Shown here: piece by piece, positions 45,453-54,416 of the stretch
How positions within the stretch are numbered: the first letter of the stretch is position 1
How the letters are laid out: the number at the start of each line of letters is the position of its first letter
Notes under the pieces: generated by a model
Seen by the model: only the letters and a program-made list of their open reading frames with translations
What the model was told of the DNA's origin: nothing
The model's database searches: none
DNA from: Coriobacteriaceae bacterium AM100-PB1-1D-6A
GTDB lineage: Bacteria; Actinomycetota; Coriobacteriia; Coriobacteriales; Coriobacteriaceae
Length of the DNA: 64,000 nucleotides
Assembly (NCBI GenBank): GCA_027660625.1
Contig: JAQDNC010000008.1
Span: 1 to 64,000 of the forward strand
Reading direction: 5' to 3'
Position numbers and translations under genes: made by a program

Positions 45453-45493
45453 TTACGCGGTTTTACCAAACCGCGTTTCGTCTCGACGCTGCA
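45453..45493 (-). repeat. TGCAGCGTCGAG plus CGCGGTTT hairpin, copy 2
   Basis: On the minus strand TGCAGCGTCGAG is followed by ACGCGGTTT-GGTA-AAACCGCGT, and directly by the ribosome binding site of the ABC exporter gene. About 35 of 41 positions agree with copy 1 at 15496-15537. The hairpin touches the Shine-Dalgarno sequence and may modulate translation. Confidence 0.7.
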
Positions 45494-45629
45494 AGCGCCC
45501 CATTTAGACAATCTGGCCTTCAATCGTCGGTCGCGTATATCCATACGCTTCCCTCCTCTTTTAGACCACCTTGTCTCAAATGGAGCACTTTCGCTGACTT
45601 ACACAAACCTGCGGGATCATCCCCGCTCG

Positions 45630-46325
45630 TTACAGCTCTGCCCCGCCTAGTCGGTGAGCGATACTGTCGCAGGCAAGAGCGCCCACGACGGTCTTGGCGT
45701 CTTCGATCTTGCCGTCGAGCACGGCGTCGATCAGCTCGTGCAGCGGCACCAGGTCCACGTTGACAAACTCGTCATCATCGGGGTTGGGCGCATCAAACTC
45801 CAGCTTGGTAGCCAAGTAGATGTGAATGATCTCGTCGCAAAAACCACAGGACGTGACAATCGACGTCAAAAAGCGAATGCGACCAGCCCTAAAGCCCGTC
45901 TCCTCATGCAGCTCGCGTTTGGCGCAATCGAGCGGGTCCTCGCCTGGATCGAGCTTGCCGGCGGGAATCTCGACCGTCACACGGTCGATGGCGGTGCGGT
46001 ACTGACGCACCAGCACAATCTTGCCGCTCTCGGTCAGCGCCACAACGGCCGCCGCACCCGGATGGCGAACGATATCGCGGGCGCTGCGGCGACCGTTAGG
46101 CAGCTCAACCTCAAGACGGTGGACGTCGAGGATCTTGCCCTTCCAGGCGCACTCCTCCGAAAGAATCTTCTCGTGCAGCTCGGCATCGTGCGGGTCGTCG
46201 TCGCCCAGCACCAGCGCCGGCTCGTCAGCGACCTCGCCACCAGGTTCGCCCTCGGCGTGCCCATACATGCGGCTGTCCTCCTCGACGATCTGTGCGTCCA
46301 CGAGCTCTTCGTTCTTTTCGTCCAT
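45630..46325 (-). CDS. Nudix hydrolase, ADP-ribose pyrophosphatase type
   Basis: 231 residues. The ATG at 46325 is well spaced from GAGAGGA; the ATG three codons earlier is too close. The Nudix box GEDPLDCAKRELHEETGF is intact (G-x5-E-x7-REL-x-EE-x-G). Like ADP-ribose pyrophosphatases it should hydrolyse ADP-ribose to AMP and ribose-5-phosphate. An acidic N-terminal extension of about 50 residues precedes the fold. It lies 21 nt after purD. Confidence 0.87.
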   Translation of the reverse strand: MDEKNEELVDAQIVEEDSRMYGHAEGEPGGEVADEPALVLGDDDPHDAELHEKILSEECAWKGKILDVHRLEVELPNGRRSARDIVRHPGAAAVVALTESGKIVLVRQYRTAIDRVTVEIPAGKLDPGEDPLDCAKRELHEETGFRAGRIRFLTSIVTSCGFCDEIIHIYLATKLEFDAPNPDDDEFVNVDLVPLHELIDAVLDGKIEDAKTVVGALACDSIAHRLGGAEL

Positions 46326-46346
46326 CCGTCTCATTCCTCTCGGACT

Positions 46347-47651
46347 TTAGGCATCCCAGGCGTCGCGGCCGCGCAGCGCGCGCAGGCCGATGTCGTGACG
46401 CAGGGTCTTACCCTCAAAATCAATCTTCTCGCAGGCCTCGTAGGCAAGGTTGCGAGCGTTCTCGAACGTGTCGCCCAGAGCGGTCACGGCAAGCACGCGA
46501 CCACCATTGGTCAAGAGCTGGCCGTTCACCACAGCAGTGCCCGCGTGGTACACGGTCACGTTCTCCATGGCCTCGGCATCGGTGATACCGGTGATGACCT
46601 TGCCCTTCTCGTAGCTGCCGGGATAGCCCGCGCTCGTCAGGACAACGGCCACAGCCCACTCGTCACGCCAGTCGAGCTCAATCTGATCGAGCTCGCAGTT
46701 GGCGCAGGCGAGCATGACCTCAACCAGGTCGTTCTTAAGGCGCGGCAGCACGACCTGCGTCTCGGGGTCGCCAAAGCGGGCATTGAACTCCAGCACCTTG
46801 GGGCCGGCAGGTGTGAGCATAAAGCCGCCATACAGGCAGCCGCGGTAGTCGATGCTCTCGGCAGCGAGCTCGGCCACGGTCTGCTCCATGACCTTCACCA
46901 TGGTGGCGTGCTCCTCGTCGGTCACGATGGGCACCGGGCTGTAGACGCCCATGCCGCCGGTGTTGGGGCCCTTGTCGCCCTCGAGCGCGCGCTTGTGGTC
47001 CTGCGAGGTGGCCATGGGGCGCACGGTCTTGCCGTCGGTAAAGGCGAGCAGCGAGCACTCGGGGCCGGTCAGCATCTCCTCGATGACCACAGTATTGCCG
47101 GCATCGCCAAAGGTGCCGCCAAAGCACTCGCGCACGGCCTCCTCGGCCTGCTCAAGTTCGATCGCCACGATGACGCCCTTGCCCGCGGCAAGGCCGTCGG
47201 CCTTGACGACCAGCGGGGCGCCCTGCTCGCGCACGTAGGCGAGAGCCGAAGCCTCGTCGGTGAACGAGCCGTAGGCTGCCGTCGGGATACCGGCGCGCTC
47301 CATGAGCTGCTTGGAGAACAGCTTGGAGCCCTCCATCTGGGCACCCTCGGCACCCGGGCCAAAGCAGGGAATACCCGCCGCGCGCACGGCGTCGGCCACG
47401 CCCGCCACGAGCGGAGCCTCGGGGCCAATTACCACGAGTCCGCATCCGTGGCTCTGCGCAAACGCCGCCACGGCCGCAGGATCGCAGTCGTCGAGAACAA
47501 CGTTCTCGCCGCAGCTCGCGGTGCCGCCGTTGCCCGGCGCGATGTAGAGCTTGCCGGCGCGCGGTGATGCTGCGAGCTTAGCTGCCAAAGCATGCTCACG
47601 GCCGCCGCTGCCCAACAACAGGATGTCGATGGTTTGAGTGTCCGCCTTCAA
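46347..47651 (-). CDS. purD: Phosphoribosylamine-glycine ligase
   Basis: 434 residues. The start is TTG at 47651, 5 nt after GAGGAGG; no ATG is suitably placed, and the longer open frame runs through the purA terminator. GAR synthetase joins glycine to phosphoribosylamine. Motifs are [12 protein letters not shown] at the N-terminus, APGNGGTA, and the ATP-grasp region [13 protein letters not shown]. It follows purA on the same strand after a terminator-like hairpin. Confidence 0.95.
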   Translation of the reverse strand: MKADTQTIDILLLGSGGREHALAAKLAASPRAGKLYIAPGNGGTASCGENVVLDDCDPAAVAAFAQSHGCGLVVIGPEAPLVAGVADAVRAAGIPCFGPGAEGAQMEGSKLFSKQLMERAGIPTAAYGSFTDEASALAYVREQGAPLVVKADGLAAGKGVIVAIELEQAEEAVRECFGGTFGDAGNTVVIEEMLTGPECSLLAFTDGKTVRPMATSQDHKRALEGDKGPNTGGMGVYSPVPIVTDEEHATMVKVMEQTVAELAAESIDYRGCLYGGFMLTPAGPKVLEFNARFGDPETQVVLPRLKNDLVEVMLACANCELDQIELDWRDEWAVAVVLTSAGYPGSYEKGKVITGITDAEAMENVTVYHAGTAVVNGQLLTNGGRVLAVTALGDTFENARNLAYEACEKIDFEGKTLRHDIGLRALRGRDAWDA

Positions 47652-47705
47652 GGGTGCCTCCTCTATGGATGAATGGCCCGCTCCGCGCGAGCCCTTTGCA
47701 AGCAA

Positions 47706-47747
47706 ATATACCCCTCGGCCGCCCGCTTGGGCTGCAAAGGGGTATAT
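47706..47747 (-). terminator. Terminator between purA and purD
   Basis: ATATACCCCT (47706-47715) pairs with AGGGGTATAT (47738-47747) with an inner GCCC/GGGC stem; the minus strand continues TTTGCTTGC. A moderate T-run makes read-through possible. Confidence 0.65.
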
Positions 47748-47769
47748 CGCAATAACCAAATAGTCCCGA

Positions 47770-49065
<1,296 letters not shown>

Positions 49066-49149
49066 TTACATTCATGGACTGTCTACGCGCCACGCCGGCA
49101 CGCAGAAGCACAAAACATTCCCAGTATACCCGTGCAACGGGCGCCTGTC

Positions 49150-50541
49150 CTACTCCTCGGCATGTGCCCCATCAAGCTCATAGAACTTGGTGGATGCCGG
49201 CAGGAACATCAGGTCGACGTCGCCGATCGGGCCCGAACGGTTCTTGGCCACGACGATACGCGTAACGCCCTCGTCGGGTCGATCGTCGCGCGAGGCTTCG
49301 GCCTCGTCGGCGGAGCGGTCCAAGAACATAACGATATCGGCGTCCTGCTCGATGGAGCCCGATTCACGAAGGTCGGAAAGCTGCGGGCGCTTGCCGGTAC
49401 GGGATTCGACCTGACGCGAGAGCTGCGACAGCGCGATGAGCGGGATCTTGAGTTCCTTGGCCATGATCTTCAGACCACGCGACATCTCGGAGACCTCGAC
49501 GGTACGGCTCTCGGAGCGGCGTCCCGGCGGAGGACTCACCAGCTGCAGGTAGTCCAGGATGATGATGGCCTTCTCCTTGTTGTGGAGCATGCGGCGGCTC
49601 TTGGCGCGAATCTCGGTCACTGTGGTGCCGGGCGTATCGTCAATCAGAATATCGAGCTTGGACAAGGTCTGCGTGGCCTCGTTGATATTTGCCCACTGCT
49701 CGGGGCTAATGCGGCCCATGCGGAAGTCACTGATCGAAATCATGGCGTAGGCGCAAATCAGACGCTGGGCAATTTCCTTGCCCGACATCTCCAGCGAGAA
49801 GAAGCCGACGGTATAACCGGCCGCGGCAGCGTTGAGCGCCAGATTCAGGGCGAACGACGTCTTACCCACAGCAGGGCGGGCGCCGATGATGATGAGCTGG
49901 CCCTCGCGAAAACCCATGAGCATGCGGTCGAGCGACGGGAAGCCCGTGGGCACGCCCGCAGCCTGGCCGCCTGCCTGGCACACTTCCTCGGCCTCGTTAT
50001 AGGCCTCGACCATAAACTCGGTCAGCGTCTTGTAGCTCGACTTGACCTCGCGCGCCGTGACCTTGAGCAACTTGCTCTCGGCCAGCTCCACGACCTCTTT
50101 GGTATCGGTGGGAGCGTTATAGGCCAGCGCGTTGATCTCGTTGGTGGCGCCGATCAGCTCACGCAGCATCGAATCGCGGCGAACGATAGCGGCATGGTGC
50201 TGCCAGTTGACGAGCGACAGGGTCTGACCCATCAACTCCAAAATGTAGGCCTCGCCGCCCACGGCATCAAGCTTGTTGATGCTTCGCAGGTAATCGATCA
50301 GCGAGATGGAGTCGATGGGAATGCGGCTGTTGTACATATCGACCATCGCGGTATAGATGGTCTTATGAATGGGCCGGTAGAAGTCATCGGGCTGCAGCTC
50401 GACCTGGGCCTCTTCGACTACCTCGGGCGATAGCAGCATAGCGGCCAGTACATTGGCCTCTGCATCTTGGTTTTGGGGAAGACCCAACTTTGAGCCGCGG
50501 TCCTCAACCGTCAGCCCGGTCTCCCTATCGTCGTATGCCAT
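49150..50541 (-). CDS. dnaB: Replicative DNA helicase
   Basis: 463 residues. The ATG at 50541 (MAYDDRE) is 5 nt after AGGA; an ATG four codons earlier is less well placed. The N-terminal DnaB domain (PQNQDAEANVLAAML) is followed by the RecA-like helicase with Walker A GARPAVGKTS (about 224) and DYLQL of Walker B. No intein is present. It lies 226 nt after the ribosomal protein gene rplI, a common arrangement near the origin. Confidence 0.95.
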   Translation of the reverse strand: MAYDDRETGLTVEDRGSKLGLPQNQDAEANVLAAMLLSPEVVEEAQVELQPDDFYRPIHKTIYTAMVDMYNSRIPIDSISLIDYLRSINKLDAVGGEAYILELMGQTLSLVNWQHHAAIVRRDSMLRELIGATNEINALAYNAPTDTKEVVELAESKLLKVTAREVKSSYKTLTEFMVEAYNEAEEVCQAGGQAAGVPTGFPSLDRMLMGFREGQLIIIGARPAVGKTSFALNLALNAAAAGYTVGFFSLEMSGKEIAQRLICAYAMISISDFRMGRISPEQWANINEATQTLSKLDILIDDTPGTTVTEIRAKSRRMLHNKEKAIIILDYLQLVSPPPGRRSESRTVEVSEMSRGLKIMAKELKIPLIALSQLSRQVESRTGKRPQLSDLRESGSIEQDADIVMFLDRSADEAEASRDDRPDEGVTRIVVAKNRSGPIGDVDLMFLPASTKFYELDGAHAEE

Positions 50542-50705
50542 GAGCATCCTCATTCATATCGCTTGCGAGCATCCATAGTATCAGCCACGGTCCCAAAACG
50601 CGCCGCGCGCCGCCAATCATCACCGAACCAAACGGATGAACGGTCCTGTGTATAGGACTTCGACGCAGCGTCCACCATGACACTCACTCAGCGCAAATAA
50701 AACAA

Positions 50706-50735
50706 AAGGGCGCCCTGGTTTCCCAGAGCGCCCTT
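50706..50735 (-). terminator. Terminator of the rpsF-ssb-rpsR-rplI operon
   Basis: AAGGGCGC (50706-50713) and GCGCCCTT (50728-50735) with inner CCTGG/CCAG pairing; the minus strand continues TTTTGTTTTATTT. Confidence 0.8.
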
Positions 50736-50767
50736 CTTAGAACAAGATTGTTGCGTTGCAGCAAATG

Positions 50768-51307
50768 CTACTCGGCAGCAGCCTCAGTCTCGACCTCGGC
50801 GGTCTCGGCCTCGGCGACCTCAGCGGCCTCCTCGACCTCAGCCTCGGCAGCGAGCTCCTCGGCGGTAACGCCGACGAGAACGACAACCTCGGCCTTGATC
50901 TCGCGGTACAGCGAGATGGCAACGGTGTGGGCACCGGCAACCTTGATGGGCTTACCGAGCTCGACGCGCTTGCGGTCGATGTCCATACCGAGCTGAGCCT
51001 TGATGGCGTCAGCGATCATAGCGGCGGTAACGGAGCCAAAGAGGATGCCCTCGTCGCCGACCTTGACGTCAACGGTGACCGTCTTGCCCTCGAAGGCAGC
51101 CTTGGTCTCGTTGGCGGTAGCCAGACGGATGGCCTCGCGCTTGGCGATGTTGTTGCGACGCTCGTCAAGCTGCTTGAGGTTGCCCTTGGTGGCGGCAACA
51201 GCGAGCTTCTTGGGGAACAGGAAGTTCTCAGCGTAACCCTGAGCGACCTCTACGACGTCACCCTCGCCGCCCTTGCCCTTGATCTCATCGAGAAGAATAA
51301 CCTTCAT
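50768..51307 (-). CDS. rplI: 50S ribosomal protein L9
   Basis: 179 residues; ATG at 51307 after AAGGGAG. The N-terminal rRNA-binding part has the signature EVAQGYAENFLFPKKLA. It is about 30 residues longer than typical L9 (about 148); the extra length is an Ala/Glu-rich acidic tail from about residue 150. Such tails are seen in some Actinobacteria. Last gene of the operon. Confidence 0.95.
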   Translation of the reverse strand: MKVILLDEIKGKGGEGDVVEVAQGYAENFLFPKKLAVAATKGNLKQLDERRNNIAKREAIRLATANETKAAFEGKTVTVDVKVGDEGILFGSVTAAMIADAIKAQLGMDIDRKRVELGKPIKVAGAHTVAISLYREIKAEVVVLVGVTAEELAAEAEVEEAAEVAEAETAEVETEAAAE

Positions 51308-51322
51308 GATGCGTCTCCCTTC

Positions 51323-51589
51323 TTAGCCGCGGTCGCGGTTGCCACGAGAGGAAACCACGGGGACGGTGTACGGCAGGAGAGCCATCTCGCGGGCGCGCTT
51401 GATGGCGTTGGCGATGTCATGCTGATGCTGCGTGCAAGCGCCAGTGACGCGACGGGGCTTGATCTTGCCACGGTCGGTCATGTACTTACGGAGAAGCTGA
51501 GTGTCCTTATAGTCGATGAACTCAGTGTTCTCCTTGCAGAACTGGCAGTACTTACGACGCGGCTGACGTGCAGAAAAATCATTAGCCAT
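51323..51589 (-). CDS. rpsR: 30S ribosomal protein S18
   Basis: 88 residues. The ATG at 51589 ([15 protein letters not shown]) is chosen over an upstream frame to 51640 because AAAGG precedes it and the family starts there. The CxxC pair in KYCQFCKEN fits the zinc-binding form of S18. It lies between ssb and rplI. Confidence 0.95.
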   Translation of the reverse strand: MANDFSARQPRRKYCQFCKENTEFIDYKDTQLLRKYMTDRGKIKPRRVTGACTQHQHDIANAIKRAREMALLPYTVPVVSSRGNRDRG

Positions 51590-51661
51590 GTCAAAATACC
51601 TTTCGTTTGGCAACTTCGGCGAACCGAAGCCGCCTCTCACTCAAAAATAGGTGAACAACCC

Positions 51662-52114
51662 TTAGAACGGGATGTCCTCATCGTAGACGTCGACCGCGGG
51701 CGGCGTGGCCACCGGTGCGGCAGGACGTGCTGCGGGCGCGGGAGCTGCGGGGGCGTAACCGCCCTGATCGTAGCCACCCTGGCCACCACGGGAGCTCATA
51801 AACTCGATTTCATCGACGATGACCTCAAGCTTGCTCCTGCGCTGGCCGTCGCGCTCCCAAGAGCTGTAGCGCAGCTTGCCCTCGATCGCGACCTTGTTTC
51901 CCTTTGCCAGGAAACGGCTCACGGCCTCGGCGCGGGTGCCGAACATAGTGCAGTCGACAAAGTTGGGATAGTCCTCCCACTCGCCAGTCTGCGCGTTGCG
52001 GCGACGATCGTTCACGGCGACGCCAAAGGACAGAACCTGGGTTCCGCCGGCGGTGGCGCGCAGCTCGGGATCGCGGGTGAGATTACCGGTGATGTTCACT
52101 CGATTGATGCTCAT
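51662..52114 (-). CDS. ssb: Single-stranded DNA-binding protein
   Basis: 150 residues; ATG at 52114 after AGAGGAAG. An OB-fold (residues 1-110, starting MSINRVNITGNLTRDPELR) is followed by a Gly/Ala/Pro-rich linker and the C-terminal tip DEDIPF that recruits replication and repair partners. It lies in the rpsF-ssb-rpsR operon as in most bacteria. Confidence 0.96.
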   Translation of the reverse strand: MSINRVNITGNLTRDPELRATAGGTQVLSFGVAVNDRRRNAQTGEWEDYPNFVDCTMFGTRAEAVSRFLAKGNKVAIEGKLRYSSWERDGQRRSKLEVIVDEIEFMSSRGGQGGYDQGGYAPAAPAPAARPAAPVATPPAVDVYDEDIPF

Positions 52115-52162
52115 AACTCACTACTTCCTCTTGGGGCACAAGCCCAGTCCAAAACGACAGTC

Positions 52163-52456
52163 TTACTCCTGGTCGTCGCGACGGACGATCATGTGGCGGA
52201 CCACAGCGTCGGTGATGCGCAGGACGCGATCAAGCTCGGCGATCTGGGTAGGATCTGCGTGGAAGTTGATGAGGGTGTAGTCACCATCGGTGAGGTCGTT
52301 GATCTCGTAGGCGAGCTTGCGCTTGCCCCACTCGTCAACGGAGTCGACCTTGCCAGCGCCCTCAGCGATCGTGGTATCGATACGCTTCATAACAGCGAGA
52401 CGAGTCTCGGGGTCGAGCGACGGGTCAACAAAGAACAGCAGTTCATAAGCCTTCAT
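52163..52456 (-). CDS. rpsF: 30S ribosomal protein S6
   Basis: 97 residues; ATG at 52456 (MKAYELLFFVDP) after GAGGAGGTG. It binds 16S rRNA together with S18. First gene of the operon; a good promoter lies 70-100 nt upstream. Of usual length for the family. Confidence 0.95.
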   Translation of the reverse strand: MKAYELLFFVDPSLDPETRLAVMKRIDTTIAEGAGKVDSVDEWGKRKLAYEINDLTDGDYTLINFHADPTQIAELDRVLRITDAVVRHMIVRRDDQE

Positions 52457-52527
52457 ATTGTCACCTCCTCTGGGCAAATGTGGCTTCAGGTCGTGAAGGT
52501 GCGCCTGAAGCAGGAAAAGACTTGGTA

Positions 52528-52556
52528 ATAATATCTTTCAACCTCCCAGGCTGCAA
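52528..52556 (-). promoter_or_regulatory. Promoter of the rpsF operon
   Basis: On the minus strand TTGCAG (52551-52556), 17-bp spacer, TATTAT (52528-52533). Near consensus and correctly placed upstream of rpsF. Confidence 0.7.
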
Positions 52557-52918
52557 GAATATGCAGCTACAACCTCATGACCTCCACATATACCCATGCT
52601 TACACGGCACTTCTCGCGTATTCCAACCAAATGCTGACCAAGAGCTTGACGAATTCGATAGCAAGATACGCTGCGGCGAGGACAACCTGAGTCAAACCGC
52701 AGGTCGCCGATTGCAGGGTTGTGGTCGCGAAATGCATACCACCGGTTCGATCGATTGCCTCAAAATTTTTAAATTCGCTGCCACGTCATTCATGAATACC
52801 TATTTTGAACAGATCATCGAGCGGGATCTGGCTGGTCAGGATGCTTTTTTAGTACTCATCTGGCACATGCCGGATACGGGTGCGGAGCGAGCGCTTTAAA
52901 AAATGCCAAGTTTTCTGT
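52557..52918. other. Gene-poor stretch between rpsF and the tRNA-Ser genes
   Basis: About 360 nt. A 139-codon frame (52480-52899, + strand) crosses it but has no convincing start or family and overlaps the rpsF promoter. The base composition is lower in GC than in the neighbouring genes. It could be a decayed gene; I cannot name one. Confidence 0.4.
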
Positions 52919-52946
52919 TTGCACTTTTCGATTCCTCGTGTATACT
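52919..52946 (+). promoter_or_regulatory. Promoter of tRNA-Ser(GGA)
   Basis: TTGCAC (52919-52924), 16-bp spacer, TATACT (52941-52946), 16 nt before the tRNA. Confidence 0.75.
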
Positions 52947-52962
52947 GACTTTCGCATTTAAC

Positions 52963-53053
52963 GGAGAGTTGTCCGAGTGGCCGAAGGAGCACGATTGGAA
53001 ATCGTGTAGGCGTCAAAAGCGTCTCCAGGGTTCAAATCCCTGACTCTCCGCCA
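52963..53053 (+). tRNA. tRNA-Ser(GGA)
   Basis: 91 nt including an encoded CCA. Acceptor GGAGAGT/ACTCTCC, D-arm GTCCGAGTGGCC, anticodon loop TTGGAAA (anticodon GGA), a long variable arm as expected for Ser, and T-loop GGTTCAAATCC. Confidence 0.95.
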
Positions 53054-53062
53054 GTTAATTCC

Positions 53063-53093
53063 AAAGCAGGCCTTAGTGCCTGCTTTGTTTTTA
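53063..53093 (+). terminator. Terminator after tRNA-Ser(GGA)
   Basis: AAAGCAGGC (53063-53071) and GCCTGCTTT (53078-53086), then GTTTTTA. Confidence 0.85.
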
Positions 53094-53101
53094 CCCCACG
53101 C

Positions 53102-53192
53102 GGAGGGGTGGCAGAGTGGTTGAATGCGGCGGTCTCGAAAACCGTTTGGCCTGTATAAGGTCACGAGGGTTCGAATCCCTCCTCCTCCGCCA
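53102..53192 (+). tRNA. tRNA-Ser(CGA)
   Basis: 91 nt including an encoded CCA. Acceptor GGAGGGG/CTCCTCC with one G-T pair, anticodon loop CTCGAAA (anticodon CGA), a long variable arm and T-loop GGTTCGAATCC. Confidence 0.95.
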
Positions 53193-53203
53193 TTTTGGTT
53201 GTG

Positions 53204-53231
53204 AAAGCTCCCAGGAATGGGAGCTTTTTTG
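53204..53231 (+). terminator. Terminator after tRNA-Ser(CGA)
   Basis: AAAGCTCCCA (53204-53213) and TGGGAGCTTT (53218-53227), then a T-run. Confidence 0.85.
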
Positions 53232-53254
53232 TTTTGAGTCCCTAACAAGCAAAT

Positions 53255-53284
53255 ACGGCGAAGAAGGAGGGGTTCGAACCCGCC
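53255..53284 (-). repeat. Inverted partial copy of a tRNA-Ser 3' end
   Basis: Read on the minus strand this segment gives GGGTTCGAACCCCTCCT and then a CTTCGCC end, matching the T-arm, acceptor and CC of the tRNA-Ser(CGA) gene at most positions. No anticodon arm is present, so it is a fragment, possibly a recombination or attachment-site scar. Confidence 0.55.
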
Positions 53285-53302
53285 AGGGCGCAAAGCGTAA
53301 AG

Positions 53303-53384
53303 AAAACGCACCAGTGGCGCGTTTTTAGCGCAGCGCGGTCGGCGTAAGCCGACCGGATAAATTTTGAGCGCCGCTCAAAATTTA
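53303..53384. repeat. Three consecutive hairpins
   Basis: AAAACGC with GCGTTTT-type pairing (about 53303-53325), CGGTCGGC/GCCGACCG (53336-53355) and TAAATTTTGAGCG/CGCTCAAAATTTA (53358-53370 and 53372-53384). They lie in the gene-free stretch 53193-53620 and I see no gene there. Confidence 0.65.
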
Positions 53385-53445
53385 GACATCCCTCCTATTC
53401 AGCCACGTCCCCATCGCGTTCAGCATCAACCCAGATCCCCAAACA

Positions 53446-53500
53446 TGTACATCACCCTCCAAAAACGATATTTTTCGACATCTTTGGAGGCTGATGTACA
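53446..53500. repeat. Inverted repeat with 18-bp arms
   Basis: TGTACATCACCCTCCAAA (53446-53463) and TTTGGAGGCTGATGTACA (53483-53500), one mismatch, with an inner CGATATTTTTCG hairpin. It lies about 120 nt upstream of the TRIC-type gene. Confidence 0.7.
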
Positions 53501-53620
53501 TACTTGAAACCTATGACCGCACCCAGTCCCGACCGTTTGCCGAGCAATAGGGTCGCAATCGGCGCCGAACATGTACTATGTACGGGCATTGTCCAAACCC
53601 GTAACCCAAAGGACCCCATC

Positions 53621-54310
53621 TTGCCCGTCGTCGCCGCCATAACCGTTACCTCACATGCCTCGGATGCCATGGTCGCTATCCCATTTTGGCTTGAGATGTT
53701 CGCCGTTGTCGCGGCATCGATCTCAGGCGTTCTGGTTGCGCGCGAGCACAAGCTTGACCTGGTGGGCGCCGTCGCGCTCGCCGTGGTTTGCGGCTTGGGC
53801 GGCGGTCTTTTGCGCGACATGACACTCCAGGTCGGCAACGTCTACATCCTCAACCAGCCAATGGCGCTGCCGCTCTCCATCGCCACGGCGGCCATCATTT
53901 ACATCTTCCCGGCAATCGTCGATAAGCCCGACAAACTCATCCCCCTGCTCGACATCATCTCGGTCGGCATCTATGCGGCAACCGGCGCAGACAAGGCACT
54001 GGTCTACGGATTTGCACCCGTCGTTTGCATCATGATGGGCTTTTTCACCGCGGTGGGCGGCGGCATGCTGCGCGACGGCTTTATGGGCGTGGTTCCGGGC
54101 ATTTTCCAACGCACCAACTTTTATGCCATCGCGGCCATCGCCGGATCGGCAAGCTATGTAAGCCTCGTCATGAGTGGCTTGGTCAGCAATGTCGCCGCGC
54201 TGGTCGTATGCGTTATCGTGACCATGGGTCTGCGCTGGCTCTCGCTGCGCTTTGACATCAAAAGCCCCACCGAAGAAGACATCGCGCACTTTTTACATCG
54301 CAAAAAGTAG
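53621..54310 (+). CDS. TRIC/UPF0126-family cation channel-like membrane protein
   Basis: 229 residues from TTG at 53621, 7 nt after AAAGGA. The next ATG (MVAIPFWLEMF) has no good site, and a longer frame from 53504 lacks one too. Two copies of the UPF0126 (trimeric intracellular cation channel-like / glycine transporter) domain are visible, each with a Gly-rich GGGLLRDM or GGGMLRDG motif, spread over about seven helices. The role in bacteria is not settled; channel or small-molecule transport has been proposed. Confidence 0.82.
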   Translation: MPVVAAITVTSHASDAMVAIPFWLEMFAVVAASISGVLVAREHKLDLVGAVALAVVCGLGGGLLRDMTLQVGNVYILNQPMALPLSIATAAIIYIFPAIVDKPDKLIPLLDIISVGIYAATGADKALVYGFAPVVCIMMGFFTAVGGGMLRDGFMGVVPGIFQRTNFYAIAAIAGSASYVSLVMSGLVSNVAALVVCVIVTMGLRWLSLRFDIKSPTEEDIAHFLHRKK

Positions 54311-54379
54311 ATAGCAAGGCACGACCTTTCGAAATGCAACCGAGAGGTTCTTTTAGAGCGCTCGCACGTTGGGTACCCT

Positions 54380-54404
54380 GTTAGATATATGCCGAGTATC
54401 TAAC
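54380..54404 (+). promoter_or_regulatory. GTTAGATA-N9-TATCTAAC palindrome
   Basis: Perfect 8-bp arms at 54380-54387 and 54397-54404, just before the ribosome binding site (AAGGA, 54406-54410) of the next gene. Its position fits an operator or a translation-controlling hairpin. Confidence 0.55.
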
Positions 54405-54416
54405 GAAGGATTCACT

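Noticed and set aside
45446..45544. N-terminal extension of the ABC exporter
   Set aside because: These 33 codons cover the dispersed hairpin repeat, and a good ribosome binding site precedes the ATG at 45445.
52480..52899. 139-codon frame between rpsF and tRNA-Ser
   Set aside because: It runs over the rpsF promoter, lacks a Shine-Dalgarno site and matches no family I recognise.
53116..53328. 70-codon frame across tRNA-Ser(CGA)
   Set aside because: It lies inside a clear tRNA gene and its terminator.
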